Positions 7,529 to 15,184 of a stretch of DNA of 21,593 nt are shown here, piece by piece (position 1 is the first letter of the stretch; each line of letters begins with the position of its first letter). This DNA is from an uncultured Parvibacter sp. (GTDB lineage Bacteria; Actinomycetota; Coriobacteriia; Coriobacteriales; Eggerthellaceae), in NCBI GenBank assembly GCA_910587945.1, contig CAJUNI010000028.1:4435-26027 (forward strand), in the 5' to 3' direction. The notes beneath the pieces were generated by a model, which was given only the letters and a program-made list of their open reading frames with translations, searched no databases and had not been told where the DNA came from. Made by a program: the position numbers and the translations under genes.

Positions 7529-7610
7529 GGGAATAGAGATAAATTGCTGACAGCTATTGCTGTGGACAAGAGTACGTTGGGTACACTCTACCGGGCTTAA
7601 ATCGTTTATG

Positions 7611-7663
7611 GAGAGAACCTGGCATTCGAGAGTTTTAAGCTCTTGGTGCCGGGTTCTTTTATG
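7611..7663 (+). repeat. 53-bp direct repeat, copy 2 (contains a terminator)
   Basis: This is the second copy of the element at 6781-6833, with one substitution. It lies between the toxin gene and the convergent amidotransferase gene. Confidence 0.95.
7614..7660 (+). terminator. Rho-independent terminator of the toxin-antitoxin operon (repeat copy 2)
   Basis: It has the same hairpin as the copy at 6784-6830, followed by TTTT. The one changed base (A7629) makes an A-U pair where copy 1 has G-U in the inner stem, so folding is kept. Confidence 0.85.
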
Positions 7664-7672
7664 TTCGGGAAG

Positions 7673-8686
7673 TTAGCGGGCGTTATGACGCAGGCGGGCG
7701 GCTTCTACAAAGGCGGCGAACAGAGGCCCCATGGTGCCGGTACCGGCAAAGAATTCAGGGTGCCACTGCACCCCTAAGATGAAAGTGCGCTCAGGATGTT
7801 CAACGCCCTCCACTAGGTTCTCGGCATGGGCGCAGGGGGACAAGCAGGGAGCCACATTGCACACGCCCTGATGGTGCAGGGAATTAACGGCGTAGTGACT
7901 CTCGGGCAGAATCGAAGCAAGCTGACTTTGGGCCACAACCTGAATTTCGTGATTGGCGTTCCCCGGGGTTGCGGTTTGCCAATGGTCTTCTTTGACATAA
8001 CCTAAATCAGTAGCCAAGTCAGGGTAGAGTGACCCGCCGTAATAGACGTTGATCATCTGCATACCACGGCAAATGCCCAACACTGGTATGTCGTGGGCAT
8101 CGGCATAGTTCAGAATCTCGTATTCGAGGGCATCGCGCTCAGGGGTGAGCTGACTGATAGTGGCAAACTCAGGATCCTCGGCGTCCGGACCGCCATAGAG
8201 GGCGGGGCTTACGTCGTGACCACCGGTGAGTACAAAGCCATCGAGGGTCGAAAAGAGCGCCCCGTAGGCTTCCTTGTCGTCAATAAAGGGGAGAATCACC
8301 GGAACGCCTCCAGCATGAGCAATGGCAGGCGCGTATTCAGCCGGCAAGCTCAAGAAACGCTCTTCGGGAAACTGCTTTGCTACCAAGCCAATAAGAGGTC
8401 GATAGGCGCTGGGCTTCTCCCAGGGCGTTCCGCGTCGAGGCTGGTGATTAAGAGCCCCATGGCCGGCTAAAGCGTCCGGCATGCTGGCGCGAATGGCTTT
8501 GGTGCAAGGAACACCCGTTGCTGCACTGCACAGCGGAACTTCGACACCATCAATGATGGCAATTTCTACCGAGGCTACGCAATGATCACAATCAAGGGCA
8601 CTTTCCATGGTGGTGGAGGGCCGGATGTCATAAAGCGGCTCTTCGCGAAGGTCATGGGTGGGGGCACTGGATTGTTCTGAAGTCAT
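7673..8686 (-). CDS. Class I glutamine amidotransferase, gamma-glutamyl-GABA hydrolase (peptidase C26) type, with N-terminal extension
   Basis: The predicted product has 337 residues. The ATG at 8686 has GAGGA about nine bases upstream. The catalytic domain starts near residue 96 (RPLIGLVAK). It carries DGFVLTGGHDVSPALYG, the nucleophile elbow GICRGMQ (C206), and GVQWHPE with H309 and E311, completing a Cys-His-Glu triad. PuuD-like enzymes free GABA from gamma-glutamyl-GABA in putrescine breakdown; related members act on other gamma-glutamyl compounds, so the exact substrate is open. The first ~95 residues are not part of this family. They hold C33-X2-C36-X16-C53-X7-C61, which resembles a small metal-binding knuckle. 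It lies downstream of the ABC transporter gene on the same strand, 100 bp apart. Confidence 0.88.
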   Translation of the reverse strand: MTSEQSSAPTHDLREEPLYDIRPSTTMESALDCDHCVASVEIAIIDGVEVPLCSAATGVPCTKAIRASMPDALAGHGALNHQPRRGTPWEKPSAYRPLIGLVAKQFPEERFLSLPAEYAPAIAHAGGVPVILPFIDDKEAYGALFSTLDGFVLTGGHDVSPALYGGPDAEDPEFATISQLTPERDALEYEILNYADAHDIPVLGICRGMQMINVYYGGSLYPDLATDLGYVKEDHWQTATPGNANHEIQVVAQSQLASILPESHYAVNSLHHQGVCNVAPCLSPCAHAENLVEGVEHPERTFILGVQWHPEFFAGTGTMGPLFAAFVEAARLRHNAR

Positions 8687-8740
8687 AGCGGTGGTTCCTC
8701 AGGGTTCTAAAACTGCTAAAACGGGAGTTGGGTATCGATC

Positions 8741-8776
8741 TTGACCCCCTAAGACTTCGCAGCCTGCGGGGGTCAA
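8741..8776. other. Perfect 9-bp stem hairpin between the ABC transporter and amidotransferase genes
   Basis: TTGACCCCC (8741-8749) and GGGGGTCAA (8768-8776) form a perfect stem with an 18-nt loop. Neither strand has a T-run after it, so it is not a textbook terminator. It could be a partial terminator, an RNA processing site or a stability element between two minus-strand genes. Confidence 0.55.
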
Positions 8777-8786
8777 GAAAAGCCTT

Positions 8787-11700
8787 CTATTCGCTGCGGA
8801 GTGCTTCGACGGGGTCTTTGCGGCTTGCACTTGATGCAGGGATGATGCCCGCAATGAAGGACAAGAATACTGAAATAAGCACGAGGATAACGGCGGCGCC
8901 CCAGGGAAGCAGTGCCACATTGGGTACGTCGAAGAGGGAATAGACAATGGCGTTAGCGGGAATGCAGCACAATGCGGTGATGCCCACGCCAAGCAAGCCG
9001 GCTGCAAGGCCCACAATAATAGCCTCGGCGTTAAAGATCCGGCTGACATCGCCCTTCGAAGCACCAATGGCGCGCAGGATGCCAATTTCCTTCTTGCGTT
9101 CAAGTACGGAGATGTAGGTGATAACGCCAATCATGATGGAGCTTACAATGAGCGAGATCGCAACGAAGGCAATGAGCACGTAGCTAATCATGTCGATGAT
9201 GGTGGTTACGGATTCCATCAGGGTTCCAACAAAGTCGGTATAGGTGATCTGCTTGTCTTCGTCCCCTTCGTCTTCCATGCGCTGATTGTAGTCATCCAGA
9301 ATCTCAATGACTTTTTCTTTGCTGGCAAAGTCGATGGGGTAAATGTCGATAGCTGCCGGTTTGGCGTAATTGGCATAGCCGAGCTTCTTGAGGTTGTTGT
9401 CGTAGGAGTGCTCTTGGACGCTCATCATGGACATGATGAGCTGAGTGAGCTGCTCCTCGTCCATGTTGGGCTTAAAGGCCTCAGCAAAGACATCGGGGTT
9501 TACTGACATAGCCGAGCCCATGTTTTCAGCCATGGTGGCCATGGATTGTTGAACGGCGGCCTGAGTCTGCTGAGCCATGGCGCTTACGGCCGATTCCATG
9601 TAGGCCGTGACCTGCTGCTGAAGGTAGGTGTTGACGGCTGAGGCTACCGAGGCTTGCATACTTGACACATCAATGAGCGAACTCATGGTGGTGGAAAGGA
9701 TGGCTTGGGCTTCCGGGGTTTGGAGATAGAACTGAATGAGCTCGTTGGTGGAAGCACCGGGGTGTTCGGCCATCAGGGTTTGATAGCTACCCATAAAGCC
9801 AGCGATGAGTGTACCCACGCCCTGACCAAAGGCTTGGGTGTTGATAGTGGGGGAGATGTTGAGCGCGCTGGCGTCCATGGGGGCTAAGGTAGGCATTTGA
9901 CCGGCGGTTAACGCCTGCTCGAGAGCGGAGGTGTCGGGCTGCAACAGGGAGGTATCGATGGTGAAGGCGTTTTGAAGGATGGCCTCATCAACGGTGAAGA
10001 GACTCGACATATCAAAGGTCGCGCTATCGCCTTCCTGCTCTTCCTCAAAGGACACGCCATTGAAAACGTCAATCTTGGGGTTAGCCAACTGAGATTGCAC
10101 GATGGGGCTGGCAGCTGCATAGTCAATCAGGTGATCCACCAATTCGGGGGTGTAATAAATGCCCATGGAAAGGGCCGTGGCCTTGGCTTCGGGCTTGGGG
10201 CGCACGATGCCAGAGATAACCAAGTCCTCGCTATTAGCGACGAGATTCTGCATGAAGACTTCGTCATCGGATTTATCGATCCAAACGTTATATTCCGGGT
10301 CAAATTGATAGTAGTCGCTCGCATTAACCAATTTGAAGCGAAGGTCCATCAAGTCGTCATAGCTAATCTCGAGCGAATCGCTGGGTACCGTTACCTCTTC
10401 TTCGTTGGTGAACTGAGTAACCATCTTATCCAGGACGGCGGGATCACGAAGCCCAAGGCTGTAAAGCATAAAGTCGCTTACCCCACCGCCTTTGGAGAGT
10501 ACCACCACGCATTCGTTGTACTTTTCAGGCCAGTGACCAGCCATAACATCATATTGGGATTCCACCAATTCGGAGTTGCCCATCATCTCGTCAAAGACGT
10601 CAGTAGACATAGACATGGACATTAATGAGTTCGAAGACATGGTGGAGCCCATGCCGAGGGAGGCGAAGGTGGTGTCGGGGTTAATCTGGCGAACCCCTTG
10701 ACTCACGTCACTGTCGAAAATCTGAGGGGTGACATCATAGCTGTAGTCGATGCAGTTGACGTAGGAATCAATGTCGCTTTCGCCGCTCTCAAGGTATTTC
10801 TTGAGAGATGCCAAGTCGTTGGAGCCAATGCTGGCAAACATACGGGTGATCATCGAAAGTTCATGAATGGAGTCATCTTCGCTTTCTTCCTCAGTAGAGC
10901 CGCCCCACTCAAGGCCCGCGTCCTCGCTGGAGTCACTGCTTTCGCTTGAGGGGACGAGCATGGAGGTCATGTCAAAGCCGGTGGACATGATGGAAAGCGG
11001 ATAGACCGAAAGGGTGTCTTCTTCTACCGTCTTGATGTAATTATTCACACCGTTGGCCAGCGCCAAAATAGCCGCAATACCGATGATGCCAATGGATCCG
11101 GCGAAGGCGGTCATAAGGGTGCGGCCCTTTTTGGTCATGAGATTGTTAAAGGAAAGGGAAAGGGCGGTAAGCGGCCCCATCTTTGTGCGGCGCACCGGCT
11201 TTCCCAAGGCCTCTTCCTCTGTGGCTGTGGGGGTAAACGGCATGGTGTCGGAGGCAATCACGCCGTCTTTGAGATTCACAATGCGCGTGGCATAGGCATC
11301 GGCCAGCTCAGGGTTGTGAGTCACCATAATGACCAGGCGGTCTTTGGCAATCTCGGTGAGCAGATCCATGATCTGAACCGACGTTGCAGAATCGAGGGCA
11401 CCCGTAGGTTCGTCAGCTAAGAGAATTTCGGGGTTGTTGACCAAGGCGCGGGCAATAGCAACCCGCTGCATTTGACCACCTGAAAGCTGGTTTGGGCGCT
11501 TGTGAAGATGCTCGCCTAAGCCCACCCGGGTTAGCTCTTCGGTGGCCCGGCGCCGGCGCTCTTCCCGAGAAATACCTGAGAGCGTTAAGGCAAGCTCCAC
11601 ATTAGCCAGGACGGTTTGATGGGGGATCAAGTTGTAGCTTTGGAAGACAAAGCCGATGCGATTATTGCGGTAGGCATCCCAGTCGCGGGCTTTGTATTGC

Positions 11701-11909
11701 TTGGTGGAAACGCCATCAATGGCTAAGTCTCCGGAATCGTAGGAATCAAGGCCGCCGATGATGTTAAGCATGGTGGTTTTGCCCGAGCCCGAAGGACCAA
11801 GGATGGCAACAAACTCGTTATCGCGAAACGCAACGGAGACATCGTTGAGTGCTACCTGAGTAAAGTCGCCGGTCTTATAGGCTTTTGAGATATGTTCAAG
11901 CTGCAGCAT
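8787..11909 (-). CDS. ABC transporter with fused ATPase and FtsX-type permease (MacB-like)
   Basis: The predicted product has 1040 residues. The ATPase domain (about 1-225) has Walker A GPSGSGKTT (38-46), a Q-loop at FQSYNL, signature LSGGQ (142-146), Walker B LLADEP (163-168) and H198 in VTHNPE; this is the LolD/MacB class. One membrane helix lies near 265-287. A very long outside region (about 290-900) follows, then three helices in the last 140 residues with the FtsX motif ISVLERKKEIGILRAIGASK. This is the mechanotransmission (type VII) topology, usually acting on envelope substrates or peptides rather than small-molecule import. MacB is about 650 residues, so the outer domain is greatly enlarged; it is rich in Met, Ser, Gln and Ala with helical stretches such as MAQQTQAAVQQSM. 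The ATG at 11909 follows GAAAGAG. The substrate is unknown. Confidence 0.9.
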   Translation of the reverse strand: MLQLEHISKAYKTGDFTQVALNDVSVAFRDNEFVAILGPSGSGKTTMLNIIGGLDSYDSGDLAIDGVSTKQYKARDWDAYRNNRIGFVFQSYNLIPHQTVLANVELALTLSGISREERRRRATEELTRVGLGEHLHKRPNQLSGGQMQRVAIARALVNNPEILLADEPTGALDSATSVQIMDLLTEIAKDRLVIMVTHNPELADAYATRIVNLKDGVIASDTMPFTPTATEEEALGKPVRRTKMGPLTALSLSFNNLMTKKGRTLMTAFAGSIGIIGIAAILALANGVNNYIKTVEEDTLSVYPLSIMSTGFDMTSMLVPSSESSDSSEDAGLEWGGSTEEESEDDSIHELSMITRMFASIGSNDLASLKKYLESGESDIDSYVNCIDYSYDVTPQIFDSDVSQGVRQINPDTTFASLGMGSTMSSNSLMSMSMSTDVFDEMMGNSELVESQYDVMAGHWPEKYNECVVVLSKGGGVSDFMLYSLGLRDPAVLDKMVTQFTNEEEVTVPSDSLEISYDDLMDLRFKLVNASDYYQFDPEYNVWIDKSDDEVFMQNLVANSEDLVISGIVRPKPEAKATALSMGIYYTPELVDHLIDYAAASPIVQSQLANPKIDVFNGVSFEEEQEGDSATFDMSSLFTVDEAILQNAFTIDTSLLQPDTSALEQALTAGQMPTLAPMDASALNISPTINTQAFGQGVGTLIAGFMGSYQTLMAEHPGASTNELIQFYLQTPEAQAILSTTMSSLIDVSSMQASVASAVNTYLQQQVTAYMESAVSAMAQQTQAAVQQSMATMAENMGSAMSVNPDVFAEAFKPNMDEEQLTQLIMSMMSVQEHSYDNNLKKLGYANYAKPAAIDIYPIDFASKEKVIEILDDYNQRMEDEGDEDKQITYTDFVGTLMESVTTIIDMISYVLIAFVAISLIVSSIMIGVITYISVLERKKEIGILRAIGASKGDVSRIFNAEAIIVGLAAGLLGVGITALCCIPANAIVYSLFDVPNVALLPWGAAVILVLISVFLSFIAGIIPASSASRKDPVEALRSE

Positions 11910-11932
11910 GGGTACTCTTTCGCCAGGATAGT

Positions 11933-11959
11933 GTTATGAGAACGTAACCCAAAAGTATA
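11933..11959 (-). promoter_or_regulatory. Candidate -10 and operator for the ABC transporter gene
   Basis: On the minus strand TATACT (plus 11954-11959) resembles a -10 box, without a clear -35. Just downstream, GTTACG-TTCT-CATAAC (plus 11933-11948) is a dyad with five of six pairs. A repressor bound there would block transcription; no regulator gene is adjacent. Confidence 0.35.
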
Positions 11960-12121
11960 CGTCTATGGGAGGCGAAGCCGGGGTAACTCTGGCAGTTCGG
12001 CGCAAGCTTTCCACAGGAGTGCAACCATTTTCGCTATTCCCAAAGCGATGAGGAATTTGGTTGTAATGTGAAAGATGGCGAGGAAGTTACTCGGTTTTAG
12101 GAGTCCGGGCAACGACTGCGC

Positions 12122-12145
12122 TATGATGACCCTTTGTCTAAGGGT
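12122..12145 (+). promoter_or_regulatory. Candidate -10 and perfect dyad ahead of ferritin
   Basis: TATGAT (12122-12127) is a fair -10 box with no good -35. Immediately after it, ACCCTT-TGTCT-AAGGGT (12129-12145) is a perfect 6-bp inverted repeat over the expected transcription start, so it may be a repressor site. It does not match the usual Fur or IdeR consensus. Confidence 0.45.
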
Positions 12146-12168
12146 TGCACTCAACGAAAGGATTTCCC

Positions 12169-12684
12169 ATGGATAAAAAGGTGTACGACCTTATCAATGA
12201 TCAAATCAACAAGGAGCTGTACTCGGCCTATCTGTATCTGTCTTTCGCAGATTATTACGAAGAAGAAGGCTTGGACGGCTATGCCAACTACTACGAGATT
12301 CAGGCCCAGGAAGAGCGCGATCACGCCCTCATTTTCCGCAACTACCTCCACGAGAATGGCGAAAAGGTAAAGCTTCTGGCTATTGACCAGCCGGACAAGG
12401 TGTTCACCAACTTCATGGAGCCCCTGGAGGCCGCTCTTGAGCATGAGAAGTATGTAACCGACCTTATCCACGGCATTTATGCTGCCGCCGAAGAGGTGGG
12501 GGATTACCGCACGAAGAAGTTCATGGGTTGGTTCATTGACGAGCAGTTGGAAGAAGAAGACAACGCCGACGACATGATCACGAAGATGAAGCTCTTTGGT
12601 AGTGATCCGAAGGGTCTCTATGACTTGGATCAAGAGTATGCCGCTCGGGTCTATAGCACCCCGTCTCCGTTGGTAAAGGCATAG
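12169..12684 (+). CDS. ftn: Non-haem ferritin
   Basis: The predicted product has 171 residues, the normal ferritin length. The ATG at 12169 follows GAAAGGA; a TTG at 12145 would overlap the dyad and is rejected. The ferroxidase centre is complete: E16 in NKELYSAY, E49 and H52 in EERDH, E93 in HEKYV, and Q126 and E129 in DEQLEEE. No Met is placed as a haem ligand as in bacterioferritin. Ferritins form 24-subunit shells in the cytoplasm that oxidise Fe(II) and store it, limiting oxidative damage in an anaerobe rich in Fe-S enzymes. It is monocistronic, with its own promoter region and a strong terminator 130 bp downstream. Confidence 0.96.
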   Translation: MDKKVYDLINDQINKELYSAYLYLSFADYYEEEGLDGYANYYEIQAQEERDHALIFRNYLHENGEKVKLLAIDQPDKVFTNFMEPLEAALEHEKYVTDLIHGIYAAAEEVGDYRTKKFMGWFIDEQLEEEDNADDMITKMKLFGSDPKGLYDLDQEYAARVYSTPSPLVKA

Positions 12685-12811
12685 CCTGCAAAAGCGAAGA
12701 CTCAACGACTGCGTGAGGGTTTGAGGCTTAGGTAAGGCTGAGGGGGCCGGGAGAGTGTTCTCGACAGGCTCCCGAGCAATGCTTGAGATAGTAAGAACGA
12801 ACGGTAATATC

Positions 12812-12847
12812 AAAGAAGGTCAACCTAGCGGTTGACCTTCTTTTTTT
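12812..12847 (+). terminator. Strong Rho-independent terminator after ferritin
   Basis: AAAGAAGGTCAACC (12812-12825) pairs perfectly over 14 bp with GGTTGACCTTCTTT (12830-12843). It has a TAGC loop and a seven-T run (12841-12847). Confidence 0.95.
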
Positions 12848-12921
12848 GAGTGAACGAATGCGATGAGTTCGGCTTGGGCCGTGCGGCGCTTGGCGGATTG
12901 TCTAAGCCGGTGAGGATGTCC

Positions 12922-13728
12922 TTAGGCTTGAGGCGTGCTGTCGTCGTTAGTGGTGGATGAGGGAGCCTCTGTTGCCGCGGGATTTTCAGGGGTTTGGGTG
13001 AACGTGGTAACCGGCTGGGTCGGCGTCTGGCCGAACGTGGTCACCGGCTGAGTCGACGTCTGGGAGAACGTAGTAACTGGCTGCGCGGGCGCTCCATAGG
13101 CCTGTTGATAGGCTTGTTGAGCGGCTGCAGTCTGAGGATCGGTAGGTGTTGCGTAGGGCTGGGCGGGATTTTGAGGTGCGCCATAACCATAGCCCGCAGG
13201 GGATTGCGGAGGAACTGCGCCGTAGGGGTTTCCCGCATAGCCAGCGGCGGGATTGCCGTACCCTGCAACGGGGTTCTTCGCCTTGTTAGCAAATACAGCC
13301 AACACCACCAACAGTATCGTGGTGATGATGCGACCGCTTAAGAACGCAGCGATGGCACCACCAATGCTCCAGCCCATAATTGCCCCCATTTTGCTGGAGT
13401 CAGTGGAGCTGCGCAGACCCATGATGCCAGGAACTAGCGTGATGATGCCAACGACAAACTCCCAGGCCAATCCCAAATACATAATGCCCCAGAGAATGTT
13501 CATGAGCTCAACGGTTTCGGTGGTGCTGAGTCCATACTGGTAATCGAGGCCATGGTGAGAGCCTGAATAATAGGCATCGGTAAAGAGTTCGGCCGCATTG
13601 GCATTGATGAATCCTTGTCCCACCATAAGGGCTACAAAACCAATAACAACACCCACCAAGGTCAGGATAGAAAGTACCACCACTGCTATAGCTAACCCTT
13701 TTATATACTTTGCATTGTTCGATTGCAT
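12922..13728 (-). CDS. Small membrane protein with Pro/Gly/Tyr-rich repeat tail, function unknown
   Basis: The predicted product has 268 residues. The ATG at 13728 follows AAGAAAGGAT; a longer frame to 13830 lacks a ribosome site and is rejected. About four membrane segments are seen (near 11-33, 74-96, 112-130, 133-149). A cytoplasmic-looking tail follows: Gly/Tyr/Pro-rich to about 190, Gln/Ala-rich to 215, then three 11-residue repeats beginning QPVTTF at 216, 227 and 238. The tail ends in an acidic Ser/Thr stretch. I do not recognise the family with certainty; DUF4064-like membrane proteins are one possibility. It may act in the envelope, but nothing nearby fixes its role. Confidence 0.8.
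   Translation of the reverse strand: MQSNNAKYIKGLAIAVVVLSILTLVGVVIGFVALMVGQGFINANAAELFTDAYYSGSHHGLDYQYGLSTTETVELMNILWGIMYLGLAWEFVVGIITLVPGIMGLRSSTDSSKMGAIMGWSIGGAIAAFLSGRIITTILLVVLAVFANKAKNPVAGYGNPAAGYAGNPYGAVPPQSPAGYGYGAPQNPAQPYATPTDPQTAAAQQAYQQAYGAPAQPVTTFSQTSTQPVTTFGQTPTQPVTTFTQTPENPAATEAPSSTTNDDSTPQA
12992..13090 (-). repeat. Three in-frame 33-bp tandem repeats
   Basis: Units 12992-13024, 13025-13057 and 13058-13090 share a core GAACGT(G/A)GT-AC-GGCTG on the plus strand. They encode the QPVTTF-containing 11-residue repeats. Unit number may vary between strains by slippage. Confidence 0.85.
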
Positions 13729-13765
13729 AAAGGATCCTTTCTTGCGAATACATCTCTGATTGTTC

Positions 13766-13771
13766 AGTATA
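13766..13771 (-). promoter_or_regulatory. Candidate -10 box of the repeat-tail membrane protein gene
   Basis: Minus-strand TATACT lies about 38 bp before the start codon. No convincing -35 is seen. Confidence 0.3.
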
Positions 13772-13811
13772 GGGGCTTCCCGGAGAAACGAAGGTTTGGG
13801 TCCTGAAAAGA

Positions 13812-13825
13812 TGACGAATGTGTCA
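13812..13825. promoter_or_regulatory. TGAC-N6-GTCA dyad between divergent genes
   Basis: This short perfect dyad lies between the membrane protein gene and the alcohol dehydrogenase gene. The adjoining TGTGTCACA is also symmetrical. It could be an operator for either gene; the evidence is symmetry only. Confidence 0.3.
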
Positions 13826-13900
13826 CACAATTGGAGGGAACTTTCAGCTTCCTGCTAGGTTTTAATTCAGGACATTCGAGGAGAGGAGCACGGGCTCACT

Positions 13901-15079
13901 ATGGAAAACTTCACGTTTGTGTCACCCACAGAATTTGTATTTGGCCGGGGAGTAGAGGAAGAAGTGGGGCAGAAGCTGGCCGATCGTGGCGCTCACCGGG
14001 TATTGCTTCATTATGGAGGTCGGAGTGCAGAAGAAAGCGGTTTGCTCGATCGGATTCGTCGCTCCCTGACTAATGCATCCCTCGAGTTTGTGGAAGTAGG
14101 CGGGGTTCGTCCGAATCCCGAGATTACGCTCATTCGGGAAGCGGTGGAGATCGGAAAAGCCCAGGGGGTTGACTGGGTTCTTGCGGTCGGGGGCGGGTCG
14201 GTTATCGACTCAGCTAAGGCTATTGCCAATGGTATTCCCCTAGAAGAAGACGTCTGGGAGTTGTTTGAAACCAAGCGCCCGAACAAGGAAGTGCTACCCA
14301 TTGCGGTGGTGCTCACCATTCCAGCCGCCGGAAGCGAAGCCTCGAAAAATACCGTTATCTCCAACGATGCCTTGGGACGTAAAACGGGCTATGGCTCTGA
14401 CTATCAGCGCCCGAAGCTGGCGTTTTTGAATCCCGAACTCACCTTTACGTTGCCGCCATTCCAGACGGCCGCGGGTCTGACTGACATGTTCTGTCATTTA
14501 CTCGAGCGGTTCTTTGATGATATGGGTGCGGTGCCGGTAACGGATAACCTGAATCTGTCGCTTATGAAGACCGTGCGCTCCGAAGCGCCCCGGGTTTTGG
14601 CGGATCCGGACAATTACGATGCCCGGGCTAACATCATGTGGGCAGGCATGCTGTGCCATCAGGGACTGGCGGGCGTTGGGCGCCATGAGGATTGGGCTAC
14701 CCACGCACTGGAGCATGAGCTTTCGGCCTTGGATCCGGCCATCACCCATGGTGCAGGCTTGGCGGTCATGTTCCCAGCTTGGATGGAATATGTCTTTGAC
14801 GAAAATCCTGCTCGGTTCGCGTTTTACGGCCAAGAAATCTTCGGTCTTGCGCCCACGGGGGATGTGCGTGCTGATGCGCTCTCGGCCATTGATGAAACCC
14901 GCGCGTTCTTTGCCTCGTTGGGGATGCCCACCTCGTTAGGTGAGCTCGGGGTGGAAGAGGATGATATCGAGAAGATGCTTCCCACCCTCAAGCAAAACAA
15001 AGGGGATGTCTTTGGAAGCTTTAAGAAGCTCACTGCCGATGACGCCCGGGCAATTTATCGGTTGGCGTTGGGGTATTAG
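13901..15079 (+). CDS. Iron-containing alcohol dehydrogenase (YqhD/BdhA-like)
   Basis: The predicted product has 392 residues, full length for group III metal-dependent alcohol dehydrogenases. The nucleotide-binding loop GGGSVIDSAKAIA lies at 97-109. Candidate metal ligands are D195 and H199 in GLTDMFCHLLERF, H268 in DWATHALEHE and H283 in THGAG, matching the D-H-H-H set of YqhD. Family members reduce aldehydes such as butanal, usually with NADPH, in the cytoplasm. Here it could re-oxidise cofactor by making alcohols from the same aldehyde pool an AOR would use, but they are far apart and the link is inference. A GGAGAGGAG stretch lies about 12 bases before the ATG, a slightly long spacing. 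The gene ends at a bidirectional-looking terminator. Confidence 0.93.
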   Translation: MENFTFVSPTEFVFGRGVEEEVGQKLADRGAHRVLLHYGGRSAEESGLLDRIRRSLTNASLEFVEVGGVRPNPEITLIREAVEIGKAQGVDWVLAVGGGSVIDSAKAIANGIPLEEDVWELFETKRPNKEVLPIAVVLTIPAAGSEASKNTVISNDALGRKTGYGSDYQRPKLAFLNPELTFTLPPFQTAAGLTDMFCHLLERFFDDMGAVPVTDNLNLSLMKTVRSEAPRVLADPDNYDARANIMWAGMLCHQGLAGVGRHEDWATHALEHELSALDPAITHGAGLAVMFPAWMEYVFDENPARFAFYGQEIFGLAPTGDVRADALSAIDETRAFFASLGMPTSLGELGVEEDDIEKMLPTLKQNKGDVFGSFKKLTADDARAIYRLALGY

Positions 15080-15120
15080 GGGTAACTGACTCATTGAGAG
15101 CTACCGAGCGCTGAATACCA

Positions 15121-15159
15121 AAAAACCGGCCCGGAGACGGTGTTTCTCGGGCCGGTTTT
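15121..15159. terminator. Bidirectional Rho-independent terminator
   Basis: AAAACCGGCCCGGAGA pairs with TCTCGGGCCGGTTTT, with one bulged base. T-runs follow on both strands. It sits between convergent genes: the alcohol dehydrogenase (+) and the holin-like protein (-). Confidence 0.9.
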
Positions 15160-15184
15160 GTTGAGGTGCAGACACAAGGGAAGC

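Noticed and set aside
6781..7663. Insertion sequence or transposon
   Set aside because: The 53-bp repeats are direct, not terminal inverted repeats, and no transposase is encoded between them.
9972..10625. 217-codon frame antisense to the ABC transporter
   Set aside because: It lies in the outer domain of a continuous 1040-codon gene and has no ribosome site or known motif.
12151..12813. 220-codon frame antisense to ferritin
   Set aside because: Ferritin on the other strand has all ferroxidase residues, and this frame runs to the ferritin terminator's hairpin.
12992..13090. CRISPR-like array
   Set aside because: The 33-bp units abut without spacers, stay in frame and encode a protein repeat.
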